A stretch of 64,000 nucleotides of DNA. Source: Thiomicrorhabdus immobilis. GTDB lineage: Bacteria; Pseudomonadota; Gammaproteobacteria; Thiomicrospirales; Thiomicrospiraceae. Within the stretch, counting starts at the first letter, position 1, and each line of letters opens with the position of its first letter. A program made the position numbers and the translations under genes. Below the pieces are notes generated by a model, which worked only from the letters and a program-made list of their open reading frames with translations, had not been told where the DNA came from and did no database searches. The DNA lies in NCBI RefSeq assembly GCF_021654855.1, contig NZ_AP024202.1:124001-188000 (forward strand), in the 5' to 3' direction. Shown here one piece after another: positions 26,313-35,858 of this stretch.

Positions 26313-27032
26313 TTATTCACCCTTTTCTGGCTTTGTCCGCCATATCGAATCGATTTCAGCTTGGCTTAAGGCTCGATAATCTCCAGGGCGTAAAGCCGAG
26401 TCTAATTTAATCTCTCCCACGGATTCCCGGTGTAGGTTTTTAACGCGATTGCCAGTTGCAGCAAACATGCGTTTGATTTGATGGTATCGCCCCTCATAAA
26501 TGGTCAGACGACAGCTTGTTGGGCTGAGTATCTCGATTTCAGCTGGACTGGTGGTCATGTTTTCATAGGCAAAGTAAATGCCTTTGCTGAACAAATTCGC
26601 CGTTTGCGGTGAAATCGCATACACGGTTTCCACCCGATAGGTTTTAGGAACCTTTTGTTTAGGTTCGGTGATATGGCGTGACCATTTACCATCATTGGTC
26701 AGAATAAGCAGGCCTGTTGTCGCTCGATCCAAACGACCGGCAATATGTAAATCTTCCCGTTCGGTTTCGGCAATTAATTCGATGGCGGTAGTATGTTGTG
26801 GGTCAGTCGTGGCGCTCAATATTCCGGCCGGCTTGTTCATTAAAAAATAACGGGCGGGTTTATGTAGATTGAGCAACTTACCTTCAATGTGAATTTTTGA
26901 AAAATCGTTCACCGGATGGTCTCGCGATAAAGTGACCTGCTCATCCACTTTAATCTTCCCAAGATTGAGTAAGCGCAAAATCGATTTACGGCTCAATCCT
27001 GCATACTTGCTTAAATAACGATCTAAATGCAC
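26313..27032 (-). CDS. rsuA: 16S rRNA pseudouridine synthase RsuA family
   Basis: Modifies a uridine of small-subunit rRNA (U516 in Escherichia coli). In the 239-residue protein, residues 1-60 form an S4-like RNA-binding domain (DRYLSKYAGLSRKSILRLL). The catalytic domain has YFLMNKPAG and the active-site motif GRLDRATTGLLIL with the catalytic Asp. The C-terminal EGRYHQIKRMFAATGNRV is typical of RsuA/RluB/E/F, and overall size and the S4 domain favour RsuA. It lies downstream of argH on the same strand but behind a terminator, so it is probably transcribed separately. Confidence 0.85.
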   Translation of the reverse strand: MHLDRYLSKYAGLSRKSILRLLNLGKIKVDEQVTLSRDHPVNDFSKIHIEGKLLNLHKPARYFLMNKPAGILSATTDPQHTTAIELIAETEREDLHIAGRLDRATTGLLILTNDGKWSRHITEPKQKVPKTYRVETVYAISPQTANLFSKGIYFAYENMTTSPAEIEILSPTSCRLTIYEGRYHQIKRMFAATGNRVKNLHRESVGEIKLDSALRPGDYRALSQAEIDSIWRTKPEKGE

Positions 27033-27084
27033 CGGAAGTTCTCTTAAATGTGAATGATGAATTAGGGTTTTATCAGGAAAGATA

Positions 27085-27118
27085 ATAAAAAAGCCGCTAA
27101 CAAATAAATGCGCGGCTT
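27085..27118 (-). terminator. Intrinsic terminator after argH
   Basis: Arms AAGCCGC (27091-27097) and GCGGCTT (27112-27118) with a 14-base loop, followed on the minus strand by a T-run. It lies about 60 bp past the argH stop. Confidence 0.75.
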
Positions 27119-27142
27119 GGAAAAGTGACCAGTAAAACTACC

Positions 27143-27154
27143 ACCAGGCCTGGT
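27143..27154. repeat. ACCAGGCCTGGT palindrome, exact, 3' of argH
   Basis: Exact copy between the argH stop and its intrinsic terminator. Flanks are not self-complementary beyond the core. Confidence 0.9.
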
Positions 27155-27180
27155 CGCTTTAGGTTTTGATGGCTTAAATC

Positions 27181-28575
27181 TTAAGACGCCAAATAGGCCT
27201 TAGCTCTTGCAACCGCCGCTCGTACTTGATTTGGAGCGGTACCCCCTAAATGATTACGTGCGGCAACAGAACCCTCAAGGGTTAATACCTCAAAGACATC
27301 ATCGGTGATTTTGTCACAGAAACCTTGTAAGGTTTCCAATGACATTTCAGAAAGGTCCTCACCTGTCTTAATACCGTGGGCGACCGCCAACCCCACTACC
27401 TCGTGAGAGTCGCGGAACGCTAACCCTTTACCTACCAAGTAGTCAGCTAAATCAGTTGCGGTAGAGAAGCCGCGTTTAGCCGCTTCATAAGTGATTTCAC
27501 GTTTAACTTGAATGGCAGGAACCATATCGGCAAATGCTCTTAAAGATCCTTTAACAGTATCGACGGTGTCAAACAAAGGTTCCTTATCTTCTTGATTGTC
27601 TTTGTTGTAAGCCAATGGCTGCGATTTCATCAAGGTTAACAAACTCATCAGGTGACCATAAACACGCCCGGTTTTACCACGAACCAATTCTGGTACGTCA
27701 GGATTTTTCTTTTGCGGCATAATCGATGATCCCGTGCAGAAGCGGTCAGGCAGATCAATGAACTGAAATTGTGCCGATGACCACAGAACCAACTCTTCAG
27801 AAAAACGTGATAGATGCATCATTAAGGTTGCGGCAAAATGCGTGAATTCGATTGCAAAGTCACGGTCAGAAACCCCGTCCAATGAATTTTCGGTAATACG
27901 TTCAAAGCCCAATAATTCTGCGGTGTATTCACGCTCAATCGGGTAGGTTGTGCCCGCTAAAGCGGCTGAACCCAAAGGCATGGTATTGACACGCTTGCGG
28001 CAGTCTTGCAAACGTTCTACGTCACGTTTAATCATCTCGAACCAAGCCAGCATATGGTGACCAAACGTCACTGGTTGAGCGGTTTGTAAATGGGTGAAAC
28101 CAGGCATGATGGTATCGGCTTCACGTTCGGCCAATTCAACCAGGCCTGTTTGTAAACGCTTCAACTCAGGTAGAATCGCATCAATTTCATCACGAATATA
28201 CAGACGGATATCGGTTGCTACTTGGTCGTTACGTGAACGACCGGTATGCAGTTTCTTACCGGTAATGCCGATCAGGTTGGTTAAACGCGCTTCGATATTC
28301 ATATGAATATCTTCTTGTTTGATCGACCACTGAAACTCGCCCGCTTCAATTTCTTGTTGAACTTGCGTTAAGCCATTAATGATGTCATTGAGTTCAGCGT
28401 CATTCAAAATCCCCACTTTGGTGAGCATTTTGGCATGTGCGATAGAGCCTTGGATATCTTGTTTGTACATTCGGTTATCGAACTGAATCGAGGCGGTAAA
28501 GGCTTCTACAAAGGCATCGGTTGATTCACTGAAACGTGCGCTAGATAGTTTTTCTTGGTTGTGTTGATTGCTCAT
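27181..28575 (-). CDS. argH: Argininosuccinate lyase
   Basis: Last step of arginine synthesis: argininosuccinate is split to arginine and fumarate. The 464-residue length is standard. The fumarase/aspartase superfamily signature [12 protein letters not shown] contains the mobile catalytic Ser loop. [12 protein letters not shown] and the HTHLQ-like segment [15 protein letters not shown] hold the substrate-binding and catalytic His residues. It diverges from hemC with one gene between; argH near hemC is a known gammaproteobacterial neighbourhood, as in Pseudomonas. A near-copy of the repeated palindrome at 28139 is read as Thr-Gly-Leu-Val. Confidence 0.96.
   Translation of the reverse strand: MSNQHNQEKLSSARFSESTDAFVEAFTASIQFDNRMYKQDIQGSIAHAKMLTKVGILNDAELNDIINGLTQVQQEIEAGEFQWSIKQEDIHMNIEARLTNLIGITGKKLHTGRSRNDQVATDIRLYIRDEIDAILPELKRLQTGLVELAEREADTIMPGFTHLQTAQPVTFGHHMLAWFEMIKRDVERLQDCRKRVNTMPLGSAALAGTTYPIEREYTAELLGFERITENSLDGVSDRDFAIEFTHFAATLMMHLSRFSEELVLWSSAQFQFIDLPDRFCTGSSIMPQKKNPDVPELVRGKTGRVYGHLMSLLTLMKSQPLAYNKDNQEDKEPLFDTVDTVKGSLRAFADMVPAIQVKREITYEAAKRGFSTATDLADYLVGKGLAFRDSHEVVGLAVAHGIKTGEDLSEMSLETLQGFCDKITDDVFEVLTLEGSVAARNHLGGTAPNQVRAAVARAKAYLAS
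28139..28150. repeat. Palindrome variant ACCAGGCCTGTT inside argH
   Basis: One mismatch at position 11. Confidence 0.65.
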
Positions 28576-28653
28576 TTTTATCTCAAATTTTATTTAATTC
28601 GTATTGGGCATGCCGGATTGATTAGCTTAACCGCCAGTATTCATGCTGTCGTT

Positions 28654-29193
28654 TTATCGATGTTGTTGCCATTGAATCTCTAACTGTTCTGGTGTCAGCG
28701 GAATCTGTTTGTTTAGCCCCATGTTTTTATAGGCGATATTCAAATTTTGGTGAATGATCCCTGCATACATGGTGATTTCGGAAATACCAATGATTCGTGG
28801 AGCCACTTCTCTGCCAAAGCCATCAAGGAAAAGCACAGTAGGAGTTAAGTCCGCATTCAATTGGTAAGCCCATTTGTCTTTTTTAACGGGGCTGCCATGC
28901 CAATCAATCAAGGGCTGATCTTCATCGATGCCTACATGACGCATCAACACGACGGATTCTTCATATAGCCCACTTAATGCCATAGGATTGAAGACCTGTT
29001 CTTTTAATACTTGGCAATATTCACACCATTCAGCCCCAAACATTAACATGATGGGGAGTGCTTGCTGTTTCGACTTTTCGGCTAATGATTGTAAATCGTC
29101 CAACTCCTTAAAAGATGCTTCGGCATTTGATAAAGAAGGGGTTATACAGAAAGTGGTGAGCATAAACAGATAGACAAAGACTCTCTTTGACAT
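28654..29193 (-). CDS. Periplasmic thioredoxin-fold protein, SoxW-like
   Basis: A 179-residue exported protein. The N-terminal signal peptide (VFVYLFMLTTFCITPSLSNA) ends near residue 24, followed by a thioredoxin fold with the redox motif AEWCEYCQ and a cis-Pro segment LTPTVLFLDGFGREV. The insertion around the WHGSPVKKDKWAYQLN region and the CEYC motif resemble SoxW-type thioredoxins, which keep periplasmic sulfur-oxidation proteins reduced in some bacteria. No sox genes are in the window, so the partner is unknown. TAGGAG before the ATG supports the start. It is transcribed in the same direction as argH and away from hemC. Confidence 0.75.
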   Translation of the reverse strand: MSKRVFVYLFMLTTFCITPSLSNAEASFKELDDLQSLAEKSKQQALPIMLMFGAEWCEYCQVLKEQVFNPMALSGLYEESVVLMRHVGIDEDQPLIDWHGSPVKKDKWAYQLNADLTPTVLFLDGFGREVAPRIIGISEITMYAGIIHQNLNIAYKNMGLNKQIPLTPEQLEIQWQQHR

Positions 29194-29525
29194 TGCAAGC
29201 TCCTACTGTAATCAAAAGTGTTAAACGTTAGTAAACAAACCTTGTTCTGAATGTGATGTGTAGCGTTCTGTTTTATTCTCTGGTTTTGGGTCGAATAAAA
29301 ATCCCACCAAACGCGTTCAATTCATTCCAAATTAGCTTAAAGCATTCACTTAAGCTCTTATTTTAACGAAAACTTTAAGAGGATTTTCAGTAAAATGGTT
29401 GAATTAATCAATCAATCTTAAAAGAATTATCGTAAACCGCATAAAAGCTTAAATCATAAAATTCAAACAGCTTGGTTTTAATCAAGTTGATTTGGCTTGT
29501 TCAGCGCGGAGAATTGGAAAACAGC
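29194..29525. promoter_or_regulatory. Divergent intergenic region before hemC
   Basis: These 332 bp are AT-rich and hold no gene. The hemC operon and the SoxW-like gene must start here in opposite directions. I see no confident promoter hexamers. An in-frame GTG/ATG-like extension of hemC from 29472 lacks conserved HemC sequence and is not used. Confidence 0.4.
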
Positions 29526-30470
29526 ATGAAAAAAACCTTAAGAATCGCCACCCGTAAAAGCCCATTAGCCATGTGGCAAACTGAATTTGTTAAAGCAGAG
29601 TTGGAAAAAGCCCACCCTGGCTTAGAAGTTATTTTGCTGCCCATGTCGACCAAAGGGGACAAGATTCTTGATGTGCCATTAGCTAAAATTGGTGGAAAAG
29701 GACTCTTCACCAAAGAGCTTGAAGACCGCATGATGGATGGCGACGCGGATATTGCGGTGCATTCAATGAAAGATGTGCCGATGGAATTGCCGGAAGGGTT
29801 TGCTTTGGGTGCGATTTTAGAACGTCATGCCCCCACGGATGCGTTTGTTTCAAACCAATACGACACCTTTGATGCTTTGCCGCAAGGGGCGATTTTAGGG
29901 ACATCCAGCTTGCGTCGTAAAGCGCAGTTGATGGCGATTAGACCTGACCTGGATGTGCGTGATTTACGTGGTAATGTGGGAACCCGTTTAGGAAAGTTGG
30001 ATGCGGGTGAATATGATGCGATTATCTTGGCAACCGCAGGTTTGCAGCGTTTAGGTTTGGACGAAAGGATTCGTCATGAACTGTCGCCGGAAGTGTGTTT
30101 GCCAGCGGTGACCCAGGGAACAATCGGTATTGAATATTTTGCTAAGGACACGGAAACTTTAGAGATTATTCAGGTTCTGAACCATAAAGAAACCGAAATT
30201 CGTACCACTGCCGAGCGCGCCATGAACCATCATTTAGAAGGTGGTTGCCAGGTTCCTATTGGGGTGTTTGCAGAGTTAGATGGCGATGATTTGAAAATGC
30301 GCGGCTTAGTTGGGACTTTAGACGGCTCTGAAATCCTAACCGCAAGCATCGAAGGTAAGGCCGAACAGGCTCAGGAATTGGGTGTGGACTTAGCCAAAAA
30401 ACTGTTGGCGCAGGGGGCTAAAGCCATTTTAGATGAAGTCTATGCCAATGATGCCCATAATAAAGGTTAA
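29526..30470 (+). CDS. hemC: Hydroxymethylbilane synthase (porphobilinogen deaminase)
   Basis: Joins four porphobilinogen units to hydroxymethylbilane in haem synthesis. The true start is ATG at 29526 ([18 protein letters not shown], the HemC N-terminus), giving 314 residues. An 18-codon in-frame extension upstream is not conserved. Arg-rich substrate-binding motifs [10 protein letters not shown] and [14 protein letters not shown] are present. The dipyrromethane cofactor Cys is in [11 protein letters not shown]. It is the first gene of hemC-hemD-hemX-hemY, with 25, 8 and 37 bp gaps. Confidence 0.97.
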   Translation: MKKTLRIATRKSPLAMWQTEFVKAELEKAHPGLEVILLPMSTKGDKILDVPLAKIGGKGLFTKELEDRMMDGDADIAVHSMKDVPMELPEGFALGAILERHAPTDAFVSNQYDTFDALPQGAILGTSSLRRKAQLMAIRPDLDVRDLRGNVGTRLGKLDAGEYDAIILATAGLQRLGLDERIRHELSPEVCLPAVTQGTIGIEYFAKDTETLEIIQVLNHKETEIRTTAERAMNHHLEGGCQVPIGVFAELDGDDLKMRGLVGTLDGSEILTASIEGKAEQAQELGVDLAKKLLAQGAKAILDEVYANDAHNKG

Positions 30471-30495
30471 GAAAACGTTTGTCGGTTAGCGAAGG

Positions 30496-31338
30496 ATGAA
30501 CAGCTTATTCGGGTTAACTCTGTTGAATACTCGGCCTGCTCATCAGGCAAAGGTATTAACGGATTTGGTTGAATCGCAAGGTGGGCAGGTCATTGCTTGC
30601 CCATTGATGGATATCGAGTGGATGGCGTTGTCCGAGGGCAAGCTCGCCAATTGCCAATCATTTGATAAGGTCATTTTTACCAGTAGCAATGCGGTTGAAG
30701 GTTGGCGACGTTTTCAAGAAAAAATCCGCCCGGCGGATAAAGCGTTATTTGCCCATTCAGATTATTATGCCATTGGCAAAGCGACACAAGCTAAAGGTCA
30801 AGAAGCAGGCTTGAAGATTCGAAGCCTGTCTTTAAAGCAGTTTGATAGCGAACATTTTTTAGCGCATGAAGAAATGTTGGCGGTTGCTGGTGAATCTATC
30901 GCCTTGATGAAAGGGGTGGAAGGGCGCACCTTGATTGAGGATACACTTTTACAACGTGGTGCGAAGGTCACCTCCTTTGAGGTTTATCAGCGCCAAGCTG
31001 TAACGTTTTGTGATGTTGCCTGGCAACGGTTTTTAAATGCCAAACAGCCTGTTTTGCTAATCAGTAGTTTAGACAGTTGGCATAAGCTGTTGGCGGCCAT
31101 TATGAGGTATAGTGGTTCTGAGTATACTGATTTGGATCAAAGCGATAAAAATCAAAACGAGTGTAAGCAAAAAGAAATTATGCAGGCGGAGTTTTGGTCA
31201 AAAATTACGAGTGCAGTTGTAATGAGTCAACGCATTGCGAGTGCTATGCAAAACGAAGGTTTTAAACGCCCTATTGCCGTAGTGGAAACCCAAAGCAATG
31301 AAGGGATTGTTAAAGCTCTACAGAGTGTTTTAAATTAG
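30496..31338 (+). CDS. hemD: Uroporphyrinogen-III synthase
   Basis: Cyclises hydroxymethylbilane to uroporphyrinogen III. HemD is poorly conserved, but the 280-residue length, the opening LLNTRPAHQAKVLTDLVESQG, the segment KVIFTSSNAVEGW and the position directly after hemC make the call firm. The C-terminal part has a non-conserved polar insertion (DQSDKNQNECKQKE, near residues 210-225). It is part of the hemCDXY operon. Confidence 0.88.
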   Translation: MNSLFGLTLLNTRPAHQAKVLTDLVESQGGQVIACPLMDIEWMALSEGKLANCQSFDKVIFTSSNAVEGWRRFQEKIRPADKALFAHSDYYAIGKATQAKGQEAGLKIRSLSLKQFDSEHFLAHEEMLAVAGESIALMKGVEGRTLIEDTLLQRGAKVTSFEVYQRQAVTFCDVAWQRFLNAKQPVLLISSLDSWHKLLAAIMRYSGSEYTDLDQSDKNQNECKQKEIMQAEFWSKITSAVVMSQRIASAMQNEGFKRPIAVVETQSNEGIVKALQSVLN

Positions 31339-31346
31339 GTGGAAAA

Positions 31347-32825
31347 ATGTCTAAACGTATAAAACCGAATGCGGAACATCGCATTGTTGATGGCGAGATC
31401 ATTCCAGATAGCTTGGCGAGCATTGATGAAAAAATCGAACGCGGCAAGGCTTATTCAGAGCAAAAGGCTGAGCAATCATTGGGTGATGTAAACCTCTCGA
31501 GTGAAGATATCAATGACCTGGGTGAAGATGTGGATCCTCGGGCATCGATTTCCGAAGGGATTGATCTGAAGGCAGAAAACAAACCGCATTCGCCAGGCTT
31601 TATCCGTAAATATAAGTCTTATCTATTCTCTTTAGTGCTCTTGCTTGCGATTGTCGCCACACTTTATATTACCCGCCCTAATTTGGATTGGGAGATTCAG
31701 CGTATTAACGACTTACAGAGTCAGATAGCGGAATTGCGCCAAGAAAATAGCGCGCTAGAAGTTCGCATGCAAGAACAGCAAAAAGCTTTAATCGCCCGGG
31801 TTGATAGTCAATTGCAAAAAGCGCTTGATAATCCCGAAAACCAAGTGCTAATCACCCAAGCCGATTTGTCTCAAATCAAAGAACAAACCAATCAACAGCT
31901 GGAAAAAATCCAAGAAAAACTTGCCAGTTTAGGTGGTCAAGGTGAAGTCCAGGTAGAGCAAGCTCTTGCACAACTTGAGCAACTGGCTAAAAAGGCACAG
32001 CAAGAGTTGCAGCCGAGTGATGAGCAGTTAAAGGCGTTGAAAGAGGTCGAGCAGACTCTACAAGCCCAAATCGACGGCTTTAGCGAAAAACTTGGTGAGT
32101 TATTCCAGTTTAAAAAAGAGCAGCAAGTGTTAACCAAACAACCTCCCGTCCTGAAGTTGGATATGCCACTGGACAGTCTGCAAATTCAGCAGTGGATTGT
32201 TGAAATCAACACCCAATGGATTCTGAACGGTCGTGTCGAGGAAACGCAACAACAGTTGTTGGCTCTAGAGCAGGCGGCCAGTTTGAGCGATTTTGCACAC
32301 ACCACCCAGTTGGCACGCTTGATTGGTCAGGATTTAGGGTATTTAAACCAAGTGCAGGGAGACGCTTTGAGTTATCCTTTGCCAACTACGGATAAGCTTA
32401 AAAAAGCCGTGAATAATTTGAGCGCGGATAATTTATTTACGTCAGCGGATACCACTAAACCACAAGATGCCGAGAGTTCGGATAGCGGCCATGGTTTTGA
32501 CAATCTGTTGAATAAGTTTAGCCAGATGATTACGGTCAAAAAACGTCCTGAAGAGGGAGCCTTGGCCGAGGTGGATGGTTTGTTGATGAATGATGTGCTC
32601 TTGCAAAGGCTTGGGTTGTTGATTGACCGTTTGGATTGGGGTATGCAGACCCACTCTTCACAAATGGTAAACAAAGCCAGTGACGATATTAAGGCTTTCA
32701 TAAAACGGCATTATGCGAAATCCTTCTCCGAATTCAATCTTTTATTAACCCCTTTTGAAAACGTGCAGTTTACGGATAAACAAACGTTATCCATTGTGAC
32801 ATTGGATCAGGCGGTTAGTGAGTGA
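31347..32825 (+). CDS. hemX: HemX-like membrane protein of the haem operon
   Basis: The 492-residue protein has a polar N-terminal region of about 88 residues, one membrane helix (YLFSLVLLLAIVATLYI, about residues 91-108) and a long periplasmic part. The latter begins with a coiled coil rich in Gln, Glu and Ala (about 115-255) and ends with a helical domain. This is the HemX architecture of proteobacterial hemCDXY operons. It was once annotated as a uroporphyrinogen methyltransferase, but no such motif is visible, and the role is unresolved. A GGTGG ribosome-binding site lies close to the hemD stop. Confidence 0.85.
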   Translation: MSKRIKPNAEHRIVDGEIIPDSLASIDEKIERGKAYSEQKAEQSLGDVNLSSEDINDLGEDVDPRASISEGIDLKAENKPHSPGFIRKYKSYLFSLVLLLAIVATLYITRPNLDWEIQRINDLQSQIAELRQENSALEVRMQEQQKALIARVDSQLQKALDNPENQVLITQADLSQIKEQTNQQLEKIQEKLASLGGQGEVQVEQALAQLEQLAKKAQQELQPSDEQLKALKEVEQTLQAQIDGFSEKLGELFQFKKEQQVLTKQPPVLKLDMPLDSLQIQQWIVEINTQWILNGRVEETQQQLLALEQAASLSDFAHTTQLARLIGQDLGYLNQVQGDALSYPLPTTDKLKKAVNNLSADNLFTSADTTKPQDAESSDSGHGFDNLLNKFSQMITVKKRPEEGALAEVDGLLMNDVLLQRLGLLIDRLDWGMQTHSSQMVNKASDDIKAFIKRHYAKSFSEFNLLLTPFENVQFTDKQTLSIVTLDQAVSE

Positions 32826-32862
32826 TTATGGTTTTGTTTGATATCGAAGAGTTAACCTTATC

Positions 32863-34038
32863 ATGCGTTTAATTTTTATACTTGCGATTGTCTTTTTTGC
32901 AGCGACTTCTTTAACGACGATGCTGTTGTACGATAACGGTCAAGTCTCTATGGTTTGGGGTGACTGGGTTGTACAGACTAGTGTGAGCTTTTTGATCTCC
33001 GCCGCCATCATTGGTTTTATAGTGGTTTATGCGTCAATTCGTTTGTTGTTGAATATTTGGCATATTCCTCTGTTTTGGCGAAAACAGCGTCGATTACGTC
33101 AGTACAGTAAAGCGGAAACCGCTATGGCAAAAGGGATGATTGCGCTTGAATACGGTGATTGGCATAGAGCTGAGAAAGAACTGATTAAGAGTGCCAAAAA
33201 TAGCGAAGCGGGTCTGGTGCATTATCTGAGTGCCGCAAAAATGGCGCACAATCAAAAAGCCTATCATCGTCGCAACCAATACCTTGAACAAGCTAGAGGT
33301 GTCTATCCAGATGAATATGTCACTATAGGGTTGGTTGAAGCACGATTACTTGCGGAAGATAAGCCCGATACCGCGTTAGCTATTTTGCAAGCCCTGCATG
33401 AACAACAGCCTAAAAATCCGACTATTTTGGCTGAATATGCACTGGGTTTGAAACAGCAGGGCTATTGGGAGACCTTGGCCGAATTGCTTCCGGAAATTAA
33501 GAAAACACGCGCTTTGGACAGCACCCAATATGCGCTATTGGAACAGCAATTTTGGTCCGGGAAGCTGGCCTCCGCGGTCGATGAAGAAGCTTTAGCACAG
33601 ATTTGGCAGTCACTCTCTAAGAAGCAACAGATGGTGCCTGAAATATTGGCAGAATATGTTGAACAAAGAATGGGTTGGAATGAAGAAGTCACCTTGGAAT
33701 CTTTATTGGAAAAGGCCATAAAAAAACAGTGGGACGACCGCTTGGTTTATCAATATGGTCGATTGACATTGGGGCCGGCTTTCGAGCGTTTAAAAACAGC
33801 GGAAAAATGGCGTAGTATCCAAGGGGACGATAATCCGGTGCTGCTGCTCACTTTAGGTAGATTAGCCTGTCAGAGCCAATTATGGACCCTTGGACAGAAC
33901 TATTTAAAACAGAGTCTACAAATCAGGGCCGAAGTTGAAACCTTCCATGCTTTGGCTCAGTGTTATGAAGCTGAAGGTAAGGAAAACCAAGCGGCATTGA
34001 CCTACAAAGAAGCGATAATGCAATTAGAAAAGAAGTAA
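32863..34038 (+). CDS. hemY: HemY TPR membrane protein
   Basis: The 391-residue inner-membrane protein has two membrane helices (about residues 1-22 and 40-62) and then TPR-like helical repeats (for example AETAMAKGMIALEYGDWHRA and FHALAQCYEAEGKENQAA). This fits HemY of proteobacterial haem operons, not the protoporphyrinogen oxidase of Gram-positive bacteria that shares the name. Its precise role in late haem synthesis is unknown. It is the last gene of the operon and is followed 26 bp later by a palindrome-based terminator. Confidence 0.88.
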   Translation: MRLIFILAIVFFAATSLTTMLLYDNGQVSMVWGDWVVQTSVSFLISAAIIGFIVVYASIRLLLNIWHIPLFWRKQRRLRQYSKAETAMAKGMIALEYGDWHRAEKELIKSAKNSEAGLVHYLSAAKMAHNQKAYHRRNQYLEQARGVYPDEYVTIGLVEARLLAEDKPDTALAILQALHEQQPKNPTILAEYALGLKQQGYWETLAELLPEIKKTRALDSTQYALLEQQFWSGKLASAVDEEALAQIWQSLSKKQQMVPEILAEYVEQRMGWNEEVTLESLLEKAIKKQWDDRLVYQYGRLTLGPAFERLKTAEKWRSIQGDDNPVLLLTLGRLACQSQLWTLGQNYLKQSLQIRAEVETFHALAQCYEAEGKENQAALTYKEAIMQLEKK

Positions 34039-34063
34039 TTGCCCTCTATCTATAATCCATTTC

Positions 34064-34094
34064 AAAAACCCACCAGGCCTGGTGGGTTTTTTTT
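34064..34094 (+). terminator. hemY terminator built on the ACCAGGCCTGGT palindrome
   Basis: The exact core (34072-34083) is extended by 8 self-complementary bases to a 28-bp perfect inverted repeat ending in a run of T. It is a complete intrinsic terminator for the hem operon. Confidence 0.9.
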
Positions 34095-34292
34095 AGGTTT
34101 TTCCTGGTTTTGCAAGGTTTATGAACATCCCGGCATTTCTTGTTATCGGTATGATTGATGCGGTTGTATGTGTAGTTTTTTTACCAAAGTGAATGGGGTT
34201 TGATGTTTGAATGTTTACGTGCGAAAGGAAAGGCGCTTGCTGTACTCGCTAGCTAGGTTTGTGGTTATTGAGATAGAGCAGAATTGAAATGT

Positions 34293-34323
34293 AAAAAAAC
34301 CAACCGTAAGGGGTTGGTTTTTA
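34293..34323. terminator. Bidirectional terminator
   Basis: AAACCAACC and GGTTGGTTT arms around a 6-base loop. The A-run on the left and T-run on the right make it usable on both strands, chiefly for the minus-strand sensor gene ending at 34354. Confidence 0.75.
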
Positions 34324-34353
34324 TGGGTAGATTACACTTCGTGAACTGAATTT

Positions 34354-35706
34354 TTATTTGTTTTCAGCTGGAGGATAACGTCCGGTCAACTCTTTGGATT
34401 CACGCATCGATACCAGTGCGGATTTCAGTAAGTCTTTTGCTGTTGCATGGTCACCTGTATAAGTTGAAGAACCCACTTGAATGGTGAATTCATATTCGGG
34501 ACGTGCAATCGAGCTCTGAATGTTGCTAGGGATTTCACTGTGTATCAAACGGTGGTAGATGTCTTTTTTCACTACTTCCGCTCCGGCTTCATCGGTTTCC
34601 GGCGCAACGACGGCAAAAATGTGTTCTTCTAGCCTGAACGCCATATCGGTTTCGCGGGTGTCATTGTGCAGAATTTCCCCAAATACCAGGTATTTTGAAC
34701 CAGGAGCTTCCATTTCAATGTTTTTAGCCGTTGCATTCAACACTTTGACATTGACCAGTTTGATCAACAGTAGAGAGAACGAATGTTGGTAACGGTGGCT
34801 ACGGAACAATTCATATTTCATGACTTCGTTAAATCGTTCTTTATGGAAAAGCCCAGTTTGGTGTTCAGTAACAACCAGGGCATCCAGTTTGTCGTAGATT
34901 CCCTTGATCGTGTGTATGTGGGCCGAAATGCTTTCATCGATTTGATCGATTTCTATCATCTTTTGTGGGGTGCGCTCCCAATCGATTTGCTGTTCATGAC
35001 TACTTAGTCTTAAGCGTTTAACACGCTCATTTAAACCATCCAGTGGTACAAGCAGGTTGGTTTGGACCAGTCTGTTGGTGATGACGGTTGCAACAACAAT
35101 GAAAATAGTCAGGAAGACGATGAAAAAGGTGATGATTGAGGTAGCCGAGAGCTGGTTAATGGACATTGGAACTTGAAGTACCATTGTTCCGGCAAGTGCA
35201 CCTGTGTAGATTTCACCTGTTTTCACTTCTTGCGAGTGGCAGACTAAACATTGATTTTGGAATTTGATAGGAATGGCTGCATTGATCGTGCTGTTTAATA
35301 CATTGGTCTCAATGATTAGACGTTCATTGCGTTGCACTTCTTCAATCAAGCGTTTGAAGGTAGCTGTAGTCGGTGTTGACGGGTCGACAACATCGTCCTC
35401 TTCTGGGTTTAAAAACTGCGGCGCTTTTTGCAAGAAGAGTGCAGCATTTGGCATTTTCTCACGAATACGCTGGTAAACCTTATCGATATTATAAGGTTGC
35501 CAACCGGTATTCAGGTGCTCATTAACAGCCTCATAACTTTGTGTTTCTAAGTTTTCGATATCGGAGTTAATCGCATGATTAAGCGCAAAAAAAGCTGGAA
35601 TACCTGTCAAAGGCAAGCTAATTGCAAAGGCTACTGCAATTGCAATAAACAGCTGATTCAGAAGTACCGATTTGAATGTGTATTGTTTAAAGTTAATTTT
35701 TGCCAT
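34354..35706 (-). CDS. Membrane sensor with periplasmic haem-c motif and degenerate GGDEF domain
   Basis: A 450-residue protein. Two membrane helices (about 16-40 and 188-212) bracket a periplasmic region of about 150 residues that holds CLVCH at 153-157, a c-type haem attachment motif. A short linker (about 212-240) and a GGDEF-fold domain (about 280-445) follow. There the active-site loop is replaced by RLEEHIF (358-364), so cyclase activity is not expected. The periplasmic part resembles the DUF3365/Tll0287-like haem sensors, which is a family inference. Likely it senses redox state, oxygen or NO and signals through the pseudo-GGDEF domain, for example by binding GTP or c-di-GMP or a partner. 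The gene stands alone, with a bidirectional terminator downstream. Confidence 0.75.
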   Translation of the reverse strand: MAKINFKQYTFKSVLLNQLFIAIAVAFAISLPLTGIPAFFALNHAINSDIENLETQSYEAVNEHLNTGWQPYNIDKVYQRIREKMPNAALFLQKAPQFLNPEEDDVVDPSTPTTATFKRLIEEVQRNERLIIETNVLNSTINAAIPIKFQNQCLVCHSQEVKTGEIYTGALAGTMVLQVPMSINQLSATSIITFFIVFLTIFIVVATVITNRLVQTNLLVPLDGLNERVKRLRLSSHEQQIDWERTPQKMIEIDQIDESISAHIHTIKGIYDKLDALVVTEHQTGLFHKERFNEVMKYELFRSHRYQHSFSLLLIKLVNVKVLNATAKNIEMEAPGSKYLVFGEILHNDTRETDMAFRLEEHIFAVVAPETDEAGAEVVKKDIYHRLIHSEIPSNIQSSIARPEYEFTIQVGSSTYTGDHATAKDLLKSALVSMRESKELTGRYPPAENK

Positions 35707-35858
35707 GATCGTCTTTTAAGTTGTTCACTTCTGCATTATAGTTCAGCAAAATGAGTATTTTAATCTATTAGACATCAATAAATTAATAAGGGTATTAACT
35801 TGTTCATGATTGCCTTTAAAACAGGCTGTTTTTAACTTTATCCTTACTAACTTACCAT

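Larger units (their letters stand above)
34039..34353. other. Gene-free convergent region with two terminators
   Basis: 315 bp between the ends of hemY (+) and the haem-c sensor gene (-). It holds the palindrome-based terminator near 34064 and a second hairpin near 34293. Between them I see no coding frame or RNA I can identify. Confidence 0.6.

Noticed and set aside
29472-29525. Longer hemC start giving 18 extra residues
   Set aside because: The conserved HemC N-terminus begins at 29526; the extension has no conserved sequence.
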